Positions 11,105 to 20,373 of a stretch of DNA of 64,000 bases are shown here, one piece after another (position 1 is the first letter of the stretch; every line of letters begins with the position of its first letter). The notes below the pieces were generated by a model, which was given only the letters and a program-made list of their open reading frames with translations, searched no databases and had not been told where the DNA came from. A program made the position numbers and the translations under genes. The DNA comes from Leptospira sp. WS39.C2 (lineage in GTDB: Bacteria > Spirochaetota > Leptospiria > Leptospirales > Leptospiraceae). The stretch is from positions 806,001 to 870,000 of the forward strand of contig NZ_CP162142.1 of the NCBI RefSeq assembly GCF_040833965.1, in the 5' to 3' direction.

Positions 11105-12199
11105 TTATGTTTTTGAAGATTCTACCATAGTATAAAATTCTTGGAAATGGTATGCTGAATCGTGAGGTCCAGGGCATGCTTCAGGGTGGTATTGTACTGC
11201 CATCACTGGTAAACTTTTTATTTTTAATCCAGCAACCGTATTGTCAAAAAGATTGATCCTTGTGATTGGCATGTCTTGAGAAGATTCACCTAACACATGA
11301 AAGCCATGATTTTGAGAAGTGATTTCTATTTTTCCCGTTTCTTCGTTCCTCACAGGATGGTTGCCACCTCTATGACCAAACTTAAGTTTGGAGGTCTTTT
11401 TCCCAAGAGCAAGGCCAATGATTTGGTGTCCAAGGCAAATTCCAAACAATGGTTTTTTTGCATCCATTATTGTTTTTGCTGATTGGATCGCATAATCAAG
11501 TGGAGCAGGGTCTCCTGGACCATTGGATAAAAAGAAAGCATCAAAACCATCTTTCAATAAATCCTCTGCTTTTGTTTTGGCAGGGAATACATGTACATTA
11601 AAACCAGCGGAATCAAGAAGACGTAATATATTGCGTTTGATTCCAAAATCATAAACAGCAAGTTTGAATTTACTTGGAGAATGTGCTCCAAATACATACG
11701 GTTTTTCACATGTGACCACTTGGGCAAGATCTTGGCCTTCCATACTGGGAGCATTTTTAACAGCTTCTAAAAATGAATCCTCGTAGGTTTCACTGATAAA
11801 AATACCACAGTTCATAGCCCCTGAATTTCGAATAATGCGTGTTAGTTTGCGAGTATCAATGCCTTCAATAGCGGGAACACCAAATCGAACTAAAAAATCA
11901 CTAAGAGTTTCTTTAGATTGGAAATTGGATGGGCGTTTGACATATTCTTTTACAATGAGACCAGAGGATTGGATTCGATCTGATTCCATATCATCTGGAT
12001 TGATTCCGTAGTTCCCAATCATAGGGTAGGTGAGTGTGACAAGTTGACCTTTGTAAGAAGGGTCAGTTAGAATTTCCTGATACCCCGCCATAGAGGTATT
12101 GAACACTACCTCTCCGATCGAATTCTTATTTGCACCGAAGGATCGGCCTTTCATGACCGTTCCGTTTGCTAAAACCAAAAAAGCCTGCATCAAATCCAT
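11105..12199 (-). CDS. carA: Carbamoyl-phosphate synthase small (glutaminase) subunit
   Basis: A 364-residue class I glutamine amidotransferase subunit that releases ammonia from glutamine for the CarB subunit, in pyrimidine and arginine synthesis. The N-terminal domain opens with [18 protein letters not shown]. The glutaminase domain shows the nucleophile block [16 protein letters not shown] and the His-Glu pair in [15 protein letters not shown] place the start at ATG 12199 (another ATG at 12190) because the family begins just before the LVL strand; a longer TTG start at 12229 adds 10 residues without a better ribosome-binding site. carB is not in the window. It lies just downstream of an exported protein on the same strand. 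Confidence 0.96.
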   Translation of the reverse strand: MDLMQAFLVLANGTVMKGRSFGANKNSIGEVVFNTSMAGYQEILTDPSYKGQLVTLTYPMIGNYGINPDDMESDRIQSSGLIVKEYVKRPSNFQSKETLSDFLVRFGVPAIEGIDTRKLTRIIRNSGAMNCGIFISETYEDSFLEAVKNAPSMEGQDLAQVVTCEKPYVFGAHSPSKFKLAVYDFGIKRNILRLLDSAGFNVHVFPAKTKAEDLLKDGFDAFFLSNGPGDPAPLDYAIQSAKTIMDAKKPLFGICLGHQIIGLALGKKTSKLKFGHRGGNHPVRNEETGKIEITSQNHGFHVLGESSQDMPITRINLFDNTVAGLKIKSLPVMAVQYHPEACPGPHDSAYHFQEFYTMVESSKT

Positions 12200-12236
12200 T
12201 CCAAAGAATATGGCCTGGCTTGCGAACAAAAATTCA

Positions 12237-12806
12237 TCAATCTTTTACATAATAACGTTTGATTCTGTCATATCGGTATTCTCCATCGATGGTGACCGTT
12301 TGCATCTTAGAGAGTGATTCTGCCATCACATTGGCTTCCATTGGGTCAATGGTGAGATAAAATCGCCTTCCTCTGACAAGATACACAATCTGGCCAGTTT
12401 TAGGATCTGCTTCCACCACTTGCCCTTGGATGGTTTTTGTCTGCGAAGTTCGGCTTGGCGAGGTTACTTGGTACTTTTGGAAAACATGAGGTTTGCCAAC
12501 ACAGAGCCATAGATCGGAAGTGGGAGTATTTTGAACTGCTTTTCCTTCGATATATAGATTCCCTTTGGGTTTATTTCCAAAACTCAATGCCATTGTATCA
12601 GCATCACATTGGATGGTACGTTCTCGTAAATTGGTTCCATCCAAAAACCGGAAATGTGAGTTCTCTCCCTCTGATTCCCAACCCAACAATTCGCCTGAAA
12701 AACGAATCACCTTTCTCTCTTTGGCTTCCAAAATGTAAGAAAAAAGAACAAAAAGCCAAAGGAATCTGCAAATAAGGAAAAGTTGTTTAGACAGGGTTAG
12801 ACTCAT
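12237..12806 (-). CDS. Exported protein of unknown function
   Basis: A 189-residue protein with an N-terminal signal peptide-like segment ([19 protein letters not shown], followed by EAKERKV), so probably exported or periplasmic. The rest is beta-rich with two cysteines (near TIQCDADT and LWLCVGKP) that could form a disulfide. The ending [19 protein letters not shown] resembles small periplasmic OB-like folds, but no family is recognised. I chose ATG 12806; a GTG at 12827 would add seven residues. It ends 37 bases before the chosen carA start, so the two may be cotranscribed, although no functional link is apparent. Confidence 0.78.
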   Translation of the reverse strand: MSLTLSKQLFLICRFLWLFVLFSYILEAKERKVIRFSGELLGWESEGENSHFRFLDGTNLRERTIQCDADTMALSFGNKPKGNLYIEGKAVQNTPTSDLWLCVGKPHVFQKYQVTSPSRTSQTKTIQGQVVEADPKTGQIVYLVRGRRFYLTIDPMEANVMAESLSKMQTVTIDGEYRYDRIKRYYVKD

Positions 12807-12855
12807 TCGAAATTCCACATTTAACACAATTTTCGTGAAGATTTAACAATTTTAT

Positions 12856-12884
12856 TTGACAAATCTTATGATTAGCACTAGTTT
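12856..12884 (+). promoter_or_regulatory. Possible promoter of ompL1
   Basis: A consensus -35 TTGACA occurs at 12856-12861. The best -10 match at 17 bases spacing is poor (TAGTTT, 12879-12884), so the assignment rests mainly on the -35 box and its position about 120 bases before ompL1. The leader 12885-12981 contains a clear AAGGAG ribosome-binding site (around 12966-12971). The 12807-12981 gap holds nothing else I can name. Confidence 0.35.
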
Positions 12885-12981
12885 CATTGCAATTGTCGGT
12901 ATGAACGACTGCTCACTTGCATTCGTTTGTCCGCAGGAATGAAAAAAATTCAGGAAACACTCACTAAGGAGTAATCATCAA

Positions 12982-13884
12982 ATGCTGAAATCTCTACGCT
13001 TTGGAATGATGGGGTTCTTACTTTTGTGCTTGGCTGGTAGCTTAAGCGCACAATCTGGTCCTCGTTCTTATTTTATGGTCGGTCTTGGTATGCAATTCGA
13101 CCTTGCACAACTCGGCGGAACCATTACAAAAGACGGTCTAGATTCTGGAAGACCAAGACTCGATGGAGCAGGCCAACCAGTTGGAACACCTCAAAAAGCT
13201 ATCTACGCAGAAAACACACTTATCAGTTTGAAAAGAACAACTGGTGGTGCAATTGGTGGAAAAACCAATGGAGCTATGGTCGGTGGTAACGTGAACGTAG
13301 GTTACGAAAAAGAAGGTGTTTTTGGAGTTCCAAGCCTTTTCTGGAGAATCAACGTAAACTATACGACTAAAATTTCTGGTGGAGATACTACTTCCACTGT
13401 TATGGGTTACAAATGGTTAGACCAAGAGTGGCATTACACTGCTTGGACAGTTCCTACATACTTAGGGATTAAATTATACAATGCTGCAAACGACACTGCT
13501 GTGTACGTTGGAGCAGGGGTAAACTACTTCCAAGGATGGTGGGGAGTTTCTGGAACAATCAATAACCCAGGACTTCAAACTTTCGCTCCTGGAATTTTAG
13601 GACCTGGTGGAACTCTTCTTGGTGATGCTCCAAACCCTGGTGTTCATAAAGAAAACGTACGTTTTGGTGCAAGTGGAGTTGGTTTGAACTGGCTCGTAGG
13701 TGCACAAACAAAAGTGACTGACAAAGGTCACCTTTTCTTCGAATTGGAAACCATCCTTTCCGCTGGAATGGGAGTTGGTGGAGTTGCGTCAATCGGTGGA
13801 GCTTCTGCTCTTGCACCTTGGGTAGCATACCCAGTGGTAATCGGTGGACAAACTTACCGTGTAGGTTACAAAATCGAAATTTAA
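12982..13884 (+). CDS. ompL1: OmpL1-family outer-membrane porin
   Basis: A 300-residue outer-membrane protein. It has a signal peptide (about residues 1-23, ending SLSAQ) and then the characteristic OmpL1 sequence: GLGMQFDLAQLGGTITKDGLD, AENTLISLKRTTGG, GAMVGGNVNVGYE, TKISGG, AVYVGAGVNYF, TDKGHLFFELETILSAG and a C-terminal GGQTYRVGYKIEI beta strand. OmpL1 is the leptospiral transmembrane porin, a beta-barrel first described in pathogens. Compared with pathogen OmpL1 as I recall it, the variable surface loops are shorter. The AAGGAG ribosome-binding site lies 10 bases before ATG 12982, and a strong terminator follows the gene, so it is probably monocistronic. Confidence 0.9.
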   Translation: MLKSLRFGMMGFLLLCLAGSLSAQSGPRSYFMVGLGMQFDLAQLGGTITKDGLDSGRPRLDGAGQPVGTPQKAIYAENTLISLKRTTGGAIGGKTNGAMVGGNVNVGYEKEGVFGVPSLFWRINVNYTTKISGGDTTSTVMGYKWLDQEWHYTAWTVPTYLGIKLYNAANDTAVYVGAGVNYFQGWWGVSGTINNPGLQTFAPGILGPGGTLLGDAPNPGVHKENVRFGASGVGLNWLVGAQTKVTDKGHLFFELETILSAGMGVGGVASIGGASALAPWVAYPVVIGGQTYRVGYKIEI

Positions 13885-13907
13885 TCAGCAAATCGCTGTT
13901 AAAGGAA

Positions 13908-13943
13908 AAAACCGGTGTTGGATTCCAACCCCGGTTTTTTTTT
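13908..13943 (+). terminator. Rho-independent terminator of ompL1
   Basis: Long GC-containing stem made of AACCGG plus GTTGG, pairing with CCAAC plus CCGGTT around a short ATT loop, followed by a run of nine T. It starts 24 bases after the ompL1 stop on the plus strand. Confidence 0.9.
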
Positions 13944-14003
13944 GCCCTTATCTTTTTAATTTCCCTTCTCTACTGATAAAGAAGGATCCAAACAGTGACA
14001 GCC

Positions 14004-14306
14004 TTAGTCTTTGGACATTAGAAGGTTTACAAACTTCGAATCTTTCTCGGTTATCAGATTAGAAGTATGTGTGTATAATTTGAGTTTTACATGCTTGTAC
14101 AGATTCCATATTTCGGCATGGTGGTCTAGGGTCTCGGAAACAAATGCAAGTTTTGTTAAGAATAAAAAAGCACTTTGAAACGAACTAAATTGACAATCAA
14201 AACTAAGATAACTAATCTCCGTTTCTTTGTAATAAGTCCATCCTGGATAAGTATCAACCAAAGTCTGGATCACAGTTTCTGACAATACTTGGTTATTTTC
14301 TTTCAT
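14004..14306 (-). CDS. phhB: Pterin-4a-carbinolamine dehydratase
   Basis: A 100-residue protein of the normal length for the PCD/DCoH family. The signature histidines are present: ETLDHHAEIWNLYKHVKLKL followed by THTSNLITEKD (residues about 57-88). PCD enzymes dehydrate 4a-hydroxytetrahydrobiopterin to recycle pterin cofactors, and bacterial members also occur as molybdopterin-linked proteins. No aromatic amino acid hydroxylase is in the window, so the physiological pterin is unknown. Its ATG overlaps the stop of the upstream EamA transporter by 4 bases, so the two are translationally coupled. Confidence 0.9.
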   Translation of the reverse strand: MKENNQVLSETVIQTLVDTYPGWTYYKETEISYLSFDCQFSSFQSAFLFLTKLAFVSETLDHHAEIWNLYKHVKLKLYTHTSNLITEKDSKFVNLLMSKD

Positions 14307-15190
14307 GTTTTTCCTTTCCGTTTATGAAATACGATCAAATACAGTCCAAGTAAAATAATAGCACCACCACCTAGTTTTTGCAAGTCGATCGGTTCCTTCA
14401 TGAATAGTATCCCAACAAACATTAGAAATATTGGTTCGAATAGAAGGGTAGCATTCAATTTGCTGATTGGCAAATAATTGTGAGCTTCAAAATAAAATGC
14501 CCGCCCTAAAAAATACCCAAGTAAAGAACAAAATCCAAGGATACAAATGATGGTAATCGAAGGGACTTGGAAAGAACCAATGATTAGGGAATAAAATAAG
14601 AAAAAAATAGATAATAATAACAAACGTAAATAAGCATACTCCAATCCTAAAATTTCAGGGATATATTTTTTGATGAGATAACTTTGAATTGCAAATAAAA
14701 AAGCACTGAGTAAAATGTATAAGGCCGAAATCCAATGGATTTGTCCTTCTAAAGTAGAGATAAAGTAGATTCCAACCATTGACAAAAGAATTCCCAATAC
14801 TTCTCGTCGTTTTAAAACTTCACCAAGGAATACAACTCCAAGTATAACATTATACAACACTGTTGTTTTGATGAGAATTGCCGCAGGTCCAAGGTCAGTT
14901 TGTTTTAAAGCATAATAATACAACAAAATTCCCAGTGCATTGGAGATAGTTCCTATGAGTAATATGGTTCCGTCTCTTCGGATTGTCAGGAGAACTTTAT
15001 TCCTACGTTTCGATGAAGTGAAAAAATAAGGTGTAACAACCAAAAAAGCAAAACCAACACCAAAGAAGGCGGCGATTTCGGGTGATAAATTGTATTTACG
15101 AAATATTTCTTTGAAACCGATGACTTCAAACGCAAAGAACACACCTGTTAAAAATACAAAAAAGTAACCTTTTTTTTCGTTACCAGTCAA
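14303..15190 (-). CDS. EamA/DMT family transporter
   Basis: A 295-residue inner-membrane protein with about ten hydrophobic segments arranged as two EamA repeats (first about residues 8-140, second about 150-288). Each repeat ends with the usual GE-containing motif ([23 protein letters not shown] in the first; [21 protein letters not shown] in the second). Such transporters export or import small metabolites such as amino acids; the substrate is not predictable. TTG start at 15190, overlapping the ung 3' end by 11 bases, and it overlaps the pterin dehydratase start by 4 bases, so it is part of a compact minus-strand operon. Confidence 0.9.
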   Translation of the reverse strand: MTGNEKKGYFFVFLTGVFFAFEVIGFKEIFRKYNLSPEIAAFFGVGFAFLVVTPYFFTSSKRRNKVLLTIRRDGTILLIGTISNALGILLYYYALKQTDLGPAAILIKTTVLYNVILGVVFLGEVLKRREVLGILLSMVGIYFISTLEGQIHWISALYILLSAFLFAIQSYLIKKYIPEILGLEYAYLRLLLLSIFFLFYSLIIGSFQVPSITIICILGFCSLLGYFLGRAFYFEAHNYLPISKLNATLLFEPIFLMFVGILFMKEPIDLQKLGGGAIILLGLYLIVFHKRKGKT

Positions 15191-15845
15191 TGGATTGTTT
15201 TCCTATCGATCGTAAATAATCGTTTGTTTTTGAAAAATGGCGGTTCCCCAAAAAACCTCTGTAAGCTGATAATGGAGAAGGGTGAGCCGATTTTAGCACC
15301 AAGTGTTTGTTTGGTGGAATTAGAATTTCTTTTTTCTGTGCAAATGCTCCCCATAACAAAAAAACTAAATTCGATTTTTTTTCTGCTAAAATGCGAATCA
15401 CTGCATCTGTAAATACTTCCCATCCTTTGTTTTGGTGGGAACCGGCCTTGTCTTTTTCGACTGTAAGAGTTGCGTTGAGTAAAAACACTCCTTGTTTAGC
15501 AAGGTATGTTAAATCACCTGATTTTGGGATTGGTTTTTGGATATCATCTTGGATTTCTTTGAAAATGTTTTGTAAGGATGGGGGGAGCGTTATGCCCTCT
15601 TTGACAGAAAAACAAAGTCCATGTGCTTGCCCTGGCCCATGGTAAGGGTCTTGGCCTAGAATCACAACTTGGACCTCATCAAAAGGACACAAATCAAAGG
15701 CTTGGAAAATTAGTTTGGCAGGAGGGTAAACCGTTGTGGAATTGTATCTTTCCCTGACCCATTCGCGTAGTTCAGTAAAATAGGGTTTTTGAAATTCTTC
15801 ACTTAGAACTTCTTTCCAACTTGATTCAATTTGAATGTCTTTCAG
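15180..15845 (-). CDS. ung: Uracil-DNA glycosylase, family 1
   Basis: The enzyme removes uracil from DNA to start base-excision repair. Visible motifs are the catalytic water-activating block [38 protein letters not shown], and the DNA-intercalation loop [13 protein letters not shown]. With the start proposed here the protein is 221 residues and the N-terminus ([20 protein letters not shown]) aligns with the usual family start. That start is a CTG at 15845, six bases after a perfect GGAGG (15852-15856). The next upstream ATG codons (15893 and 15902) lack a ribosome-binding site, add 16 or 19 atypical residues, and enlarge the overlap with the upstream gene from 20 to 68-77 bases. The enzyme call is secure; the start is inferred. 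Confidence 0.93.
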   Translation of the reverse strand: MKDIQIESSWKEVLSEEFQKPYFTELREWVRERYNSTTVYPPAKLIFQAFDLCPFDEVQVVILGQDPYHGPGQAHGLCFSVKEGITLPPSLQNIFKEIQDDIQKPIPKSGDLTYLAKQGVFLLNATLTVEKDKAGSHQNKGWEVFTDAVIRILAEKKSNLVFLLWGAFAQKKEILIPPNKHLVLKSAHPSPLSAYRGFLGNRHFSKTNDYLRSIGKQSIDW

Positions 15846-17034
15846 ATTTTTCCTCCGAATGAAAGAATAACACGCGTAAATCGATCCCACCATGTGTGAC
15901 ATGAATTGTTTTTTTAGAAAAATTGCGAAGTTCTTTTATACATTCACTCCATTTTTCTTCTGTTGGACATAAAATATATCCAATGAGGGAAATTTGATTT
16001 TGGAATGTTTTGTTCAATTCGTCTATACGTTTCCCGATCTTTGAGTATAACTTTTCTTCAGGTCCAATCCTTTCGTTTTTTCGATACCCATACGGTGGGT
16101 TTAATGGTAAAAAATAGTAGGAAGAGGCTTCATTCCCTTCCGGAAAAACGGGGAAGGTTTTTAAAAAATCAGATATTGAATGGTCAATGGTTCCAAGATG
16201 GACCCATTTCTTCCACTGGTCCATTTCCTTTTCCCAATATGACTCAAGGGCTGGATCTGTATCTTGGATAATCATTGGTGTAAGATTTGTAATCGATGGG
16301 AGAGATTCTCTTTTTTTTAAAAAATGGTCATACGATTTGGGTGGGAACAAATTTAATTTTTTCCATATAAACTCTCTTGGGAGGGATAAAAAAGGAATTT
16401 TTTCCTCGGCTAATCTCCATTCGGTGGCGAATGTCATGGTTCCCACAAAAGGAATGTAAACTAACTTAACATCTGTTTTAGGTATGGAAAAAATTTGAAA
16501 ACATTCTTCAGTTATGATATGTGCTAAGTCTTCAGGAACTGGTGCACTTGTTGGAAAGTTTGCTTTGATCCCTCGTTTATATCCTGGTTCACCGAGTACA
16601 GAGAGTGTAACGGTTACTTCTTCTTCAAAAAAACTGATGTGTAAGTTTTCTTTGACCTCATAAAATTTTGTCTCAGGATCAGAAAACAGAGGTTTTGCGA
16701 TTGATACTGCTTCTGTTAGTATTCGATCCCACTCTCCCTCTCTTTTATCTGCTGACATATCCCAATCATTGGTTCGTGCAATCACTAAGCGAAGGTCTCT
16801 AATGAAGTAACCATAAAATAAAAGATAAGTGATTTGGTGGGGATTGGTGTTTTCAATTTTGATTTTTTCTGAAAAAACACGAACATTGGCTTCTGGTTGG
16901 TTCGGGAGAGGGACATTGTTTAAGATTTCTCTCACTTTTTCTCCCACCCAAGTGGATGTCCCTGGAGAGAAATACAATTCCCAAGTTAATAGGGTTCCCA
17001 ATTGTGGTTTTCTGATTTTAAATTTCCAGTTCAT
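15826..17034 (-). CDS. RlmL/THUMP-type methyltransferase-like protein, degenerate SAM motif
   Basis: A 402-residue protein with the layout of THUMP-associated N2-guanine/N6-adenine RNA methyltransferases of the RlmL/RlmK type. The N-terminal part ([12 protein letters not shown], then VEVNL-like strands) leads into a Rossmann-like part. The catalytic motif NPPYGYR is present near residue 316. The SAM-binding motif I, normally DP(F/C)CGSGT, reads [13 protein letters not shown] near residue 202, losing the acidic residue and the glycine-rich loop. It may still bind RNA but use SAM poorly, or be a divergent enzyme. It is upstream of ung, overlapping by 20 bases with the chosen ung start. Start ATG 17034 is the only well-placed one. 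Confidence 0.7.
   Translation of the reverse strand: MNWKFKIRKPQLGTLLTWELYFSPGTSTWVGEKVREILNNVPLPNQPEANVRVFSEKIKIENTNPHQITYLLFYGYFIRDLRLVIARTNDWDMSADKREGEWDRILTEAVSIAKPLFSDPETKFYEVKENLHISFFEEEVTVTLSVLGEPGYKRGIKANFPTSAPVPEDLAHIITEECFQIFSIPKTDVKLVYIPFVGTMTFATEWRLAEEKIPFLSLPREFIWKKLNLFPPKSYDHFLKKRESLPSITNLTPMIIQDTDPALESYWEKEMDQWKKWVHLGTIDHSISDFLKTFPVFPEGNEASSYYFLPLNPPYGYRKNERIGPEEKLYSKIGKRIDELNKTFQNQISLIGYILCPTEEKWSECIKELRNFSKKTIHVTHGGIDLRVLFFHSEEKSERHSN
15852..15856 (-). promoter_or_regulatory. Ribosome-binding site deciding the ung start
   Basis: The minus strand reads GGAGG here, six bases before a CTG codon that matches the family N-terminus. It lies inside the 3' end of the upstream RlmL-like gene. 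Confidence 0.6.
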
Positions 17035-17077
17035 CTTTTCCTTGCTATCCCAATTTCCCGGGAAAGATTGACCTTAC

Positions 17078-17992
17078 ATGTCTAGGATCTTCACTCCAGA
17101 AGTGTTTTTGGTGATTGCCGCCATTCTTTGGGGTGGAACGTTTGTGGTCATCAAACTTGCGTTGGATTCAGTTCCACCTTTTTTGTTTTTAGCAGTTCGG
17201 TTTACCCTCGCCGGCACCATCACCCTCTTATTATATCGAAAAACCTTATTTTCTAAAGCCAATCGTCGCCTGGATTATATTTTCCCTGCATTTTTTGTCG
17301 CTTGTTCAGCACTCCTTGGTTATGCCTTTCAAACAATTGGTCTTGTTTACACTTCCGCAACTCAATCAGGTTTTATGACTGGTGCTTATGTTATTTTTGT
17401 ACCGGTATTACAAATTATAATCGAAAAAAAACTTCCTTCCTTACGAACCTGGATTGCTGTTATCATTGTGGTGATCGGACTGTTTTGTATTTCACAAAAT
17501 GGGAAATCGTATGAAGAAATTCAAACCAACATGGGATTTGGACTTGGGGATGGACTCACATTAATTGGAGCATTTTTCTTTGCAGTTTACATCATCCTAA
17601 TTGATATATATAGCAAAAGAATTCCTTCTCAGATTTTGGTTTCCTTCGAAATTTTACTTATAGCAATCGTATCCACTCTACTTTTCCCTGTGGAATCAAT
17701 TTTCCTAAAACAAACCGTTCACATTCAATTTGATTTAAAATTTTGGATTGGGATCATTTATACATCTGTATTTGCAACCATATTCACCACGCAGATCCAA
17801 ACTAGATACCAGAAGGCTGTTTCCCCGGCGAGGGCAGGTTTGTTATACAGTTTGGAACCTGTATTTTCTTTCTTTCTCGCTTATCTTGTGTTAGGCGAGA
17901 GGCTTGGACCTATTGGTGCAATAGGATCATTTTTAACTTTGTTTGGAATTTTGTTTTCTGAGATGGGGAAGTGGAACAAACGAGAAGAGTAA
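17078..17992 (+). CDS. EamA/DMT family transporter
   Basis: A 304-residue membrane protein with ten hydrophobic segments in two EamA repeats (about residues 5-140 and 155-292). Typical motifs are AAILWGGTFVVIKLAL at the start, QTIGLVYTSATQSGFMTGAY in the first repeat, and PVFSFFLAYLVLGERLGPIGAIG in the second. Likely a metabolite exporter of unknown substrate. It is transcribed divergently from the RlmL-like gene (43 bases between starts) and convergently with the PerM-type gene. It is not closely similar to the EamA protein at 14303-15190 by eye, so a recent duplication is unlikely. Confidence 0.9.
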   Translation: MSRIFTPEVFLVIAAILWGGTFVVIKLALDSVPPFLFLAVRFTLAGTITLLLYRKTLFSKANRRLDYIFPAFFVACSALLGYAFQTIGLVYTSATQSGFMTGAYVIFVPVLQIIIEKKLPSLRTWIAVIIVVIGLFCISQNGKSYEEIQTNMGFGLGDGLTLIGAFFFAVYIILIDIYSKRIPSQILVSFEILLIAIVSTLLFPVESIFLKQTVHIQFDLKFWIGIIYTSVFATIFTTQIQTRYQKAVSPARAGLLYSLEPVFSFFLAYLVLGERLGPIGAIGSFLTLFGILFSEMGKWNKREE

Positions 17993-18045
17993 TATTTTGA
18001 AATGATCCCAAATACTGAGCTCTTCTTCGTTTTCCCTTGTAGTTT

Positions 18046-19104
18046 TTAAATAATTTGGTGTTCCTTTAATGCATGGTATAAAATACCAATTGTCACTTTT
18101 AGAATTGATAAAACTGGAATGGCGAGTAACATTCCAAAAATTCCAAAAAAGTTTCCACCAACAGCAATTCCAATGAGGATTGCAAGTGGGTGTAAAGAAA
18201 CTGCATTTGCAATCACAACAGGTTGGACAATCGCATTGTCAACAAGTTGAGCCACAATCACCACAGAAGCAATCGATCCTATAGAAGGAGACATTTCTGG
18301 AAACAATATTGCAAACAAAATAGGTGGGATGGCGCCAACTAACGGACCTAAGTATGGAATCGAGTTTGCTACGCCTAAAAATACTCCAAATAATACGAAG
18401 AATTTGACACCTACAAAATAGAATCCAATCGAAGAGACTAGAGCCATGATCCCACATTGGATCACAAGGCTTTTTAAATAACTAGTGATCTGTTGGTTCA
18501 TTCGGTAGAATACCATTAGGAACATTTCAAAAAAACGATTGGGTATAAAACTAATCATAGTTTTGTAGATTAGGTTTGCATCGAGTAACAAAAAGAAACT
18601 GATGATCGGAATGATGATCATCCAACTGATAAAAGTTGGAATCATTACTACAATTCCACGTAAAAATTCTTCTAAATTGTTAGTCGCTAGTTTTGCAATC
18701 TCTTCTGGATTGATGATTTTTTTCCAAAGTTCTGGGTTTTTGGAAACCACTGGGAGTTTTGTAAAATCTAAAAGTTGAAAGTTGGGGTCGTCCATCTTAA
18801 TAGACCATTCAGAAACAATGGGTTGTGCTTTTTCGAAAAGATTTGGTAGGTAAAATGCTAAAAACCAATACGCACCAATAATCAAAACAGAAAAAATAAT
18901 GATGATGGTAAACGCCCTGTGAATTCCTCTCGATTCAAAGTAATCAACAACACCATGAAAAATATAAAAATGGATTCCAGAAATGAGGAGTGGAATTGCT
19001 AAAAATTTCACACCGACAATTCCAATCAGTATTGTTAACGCAATGAGTCCAAAAAAAGCAGATCGTAAAACTATTGAAGAGATACTATTTTCTTTGAAGT
19101 TCAT
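18046..19104 (-). CDS. AI-2E/PerM-type membrane permease
   Basis: A 352-residue polytopic membrane protein with about seven hydrophobic segments. The C-terminal half carries the family signature GVANSIPYLGPLVGAIPPIL and VIVAQLVDNAIVQPVVIAN (residues about 245-300), and LHPLAILIGIAVGGNFFGIFGMLLAIP near 310. Members include TqsA-type exporters and PerM; the substrate is unknown. Its ATG overlaps the stop of the cyclic-nucleotide-binding gene (19101-19104), so the two are translationally coupled, perhaps with ligand-dependent control, which is inference. Confidence 0.9.
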   Translation of the reverse strand: MNFKENSISSIVLRSAFFGLIALTILIGIVGVKFLAIPLLISGIHFYIFHGVVDYFESRGIHRAFTIIIIFSVLIIGAYWFLAFYLPNLFEKAQPIVSEWSIKMDDPNFQLLDFTKLPVVSKNPELWKKIINPEEIAKLATNNLEEFLRGIVVMIPTFISWMIIIPIISFFLLLDANLIYKTMISFIPNRFFEMFLMVFYRMNQQITSYLKSLVIQCGIMALVSSIGFYFVGVKFFVLFGVFLGVANSIPYLGPLVGAIPPILFAILFPEMSPSIGSIASVVIVAQLVDNAIVQPVVIANAVSLHPLAILIGIAVGGNFFGIFGMLLAIPVLSILKVTIGILYHALKEHQII

Positions 19105-19622
19105 TTTGTTTTATTCTTTTTACTTTTAAAGTAAGCAGCTTCTAATGTATCATTTGTTTTACGAAGCCTGTCGGCGATGATCGATGCAAAACTAAGAAGT
19201 AAATCATTCCCGACTCTCGGTTTTGTTTCTAATAATGTTTTGAGTTCTGGTTGGAAAAAACCAAGTAAAATAGAATCAATAAGTGCAACAGCTGTGGCAG
19301 ATCTAGGAAAATCTTGGAAAAGAGCAAGTTCACCAAAAAAGGCACCTTTCTCAAGTTCGGCGAGTTTTAATGTGACACCTTCTCTTTCTGAAAAAATTTC
19401 AACCTTGCCTTGTAGAATTAGATAAACTCCTGTACCCGCTTGCCCTTGGTAAAAAATGGTTTCACCAGCATAATACTTACGTTTATGGATGAGCCTTGCC
19501 ACTTCACGAAGTGTCCTTCGTGACATTCCTTCAAAGATTGCAGTTTCACGTAAAAAATGCGAAATTTCCGTAATGGGATTGTCATCGCGTTTGAGAATGG
19601 ATTTCCAAAGGGGAAGTTGCAT
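19101..19622 (-). CDS. Cyclic nucleotide-binding domain protein
   Basis: A 173-residue protein made almost only of one CNB domain (about residues 27-150), with the phosphate-binding cassette GAFFGELALFQDFPRSATAVA: the conserved Gly-Glu-Leu and Arg-Ser-Ala that contact the cyclic nucleotide. There is no DNA-binding helix-turn-helix and no catalytic domain, so it is not a CRP-type regulator. The basic C-terminal tail (KSKKNKTK) follows a helical segment. It is coupled to the PerM-type gene by a 4-base overlap and transcribed divergently from bioD. Whether it regulates that permease is inference. Confidence 0.88.
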   Translation of the reverse strand: MQLPLWKSILKRDDNPITEISHFLRETAIFEGMSRRTLREVARLIHKRKYYAGETIFYQGQAGTGVYLILQGKVEIFSEREGVTLKLAELEKGAFFGELALFQDFPRSATAVALIDSILLGFFQPELKTLLETKPRVGNDLLLSFASIIADRLRKTNDTLEAAYFKSKKNKTK

Positions 19623-19662
19623 ATTGCCTCTCCTATATAAATCGGATAGACGAGGTCTGGAA

Positions 19663-20373
19663 TTGATAAAACTTGCACTTATGGGACAAGCTTTTTATGT
19701 AACTGGAACCGGAACGGATGTAGGCAAAACGTTTTTTTCCTCACTCTTTATGGCAAAATATGCAGAAAAGTTCGGATTTCGGTATTGGAAACCCATTCAA
19801 ACTGGAACCATCAGTGCCGACGATACTACCTTTGTCCAAAATACGACTCATCTGCCAGATTCCTATTTTCTCAAACCAGAATTTGTTTTCAAAACTCCAG
19901 CAAGTCCACATTACGCGGCAAAATTAGAGGGACAGTCTATTGACCCAAAATTCCTTTTATCTTCTCTTTCCAAAGAAAGGAAAAACAATACCCTCATAGA
20001 AGGGGCGGGGGGAGTGTTTGTTCCCATCACAGAAAATTACCTAACCGTTCGGGTTATCCAAGAATCCAATTTGGGAGTAGTGGTCGTAGGTTCTACAGAA
20101 CTAGGAACCATAAATCATACACTTATGACATTGGAAGTGTTAACTTCACGTTTTATTCCTGTGTTTGGATTTTATTTGGTTGGTCCAAAAAATGAACTCC
20201 AAGAAGATAATGCTTCCATTATACAAAAATTAGGTGGTGCATCATTGTTAGGGATCACTAACTTCCCTGAACAAAAATTAACATCAGATGCGTTTAATTT
20301 GTTTGCAAACGAAAATTTTGACCCAGATCGTAATGTGATTGATGTTGTATTAAACGAAGAAGATGACATATAA
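19663..20373 (+). CDS. bioD: Dethiobiotin synthetase
   Basis: A 236-residue ATP-dependent enzyme that closes the ureido ring in the penultimate step of biotin synthesis (diaminopelargonate to dethiobiotin). The P-loop GTGTDVGKTFFSS is near residues 14-26 and the family motif IEGAGGVFVPI near 115-125. The TTG at 19663 is chosen because GAGG sits 7 bases upstream; the ATG at 19681 has no such site and would lose six residues. A much longer frame upstream overlaps the divergent CNB gene and is not needed. The 3' end overlaps bioA by 11 bases. Confidence 0.94.
   Translation: MIKLALMGQAFYVTGTGTDVGKTFFSSLFMAKYAEKFGFRYWKPIQTGTISADDTTFVQNTTHLPDSYFLKPEFVFKTPASPHYAAKLEGQSIDPKFLLSSLSKERKNNTLIEGAGGVFVPITENYLTVRVIQESNLGVVVVGSTELGTINHTLMTLEVLTSRFIPVFGFYLVGPKNELQEDNASIIQKLGGASLLGITNFPEQKLTSDAFNLFANENFDPDRNVIDVVLNEEDDI

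Noticed and set aside
12901..12942. Short ORF of 13 codons in the ompL1 leader
   Set aside because: It has no ribosome-binding site and no sign of a conserved peptide; chance ORF.
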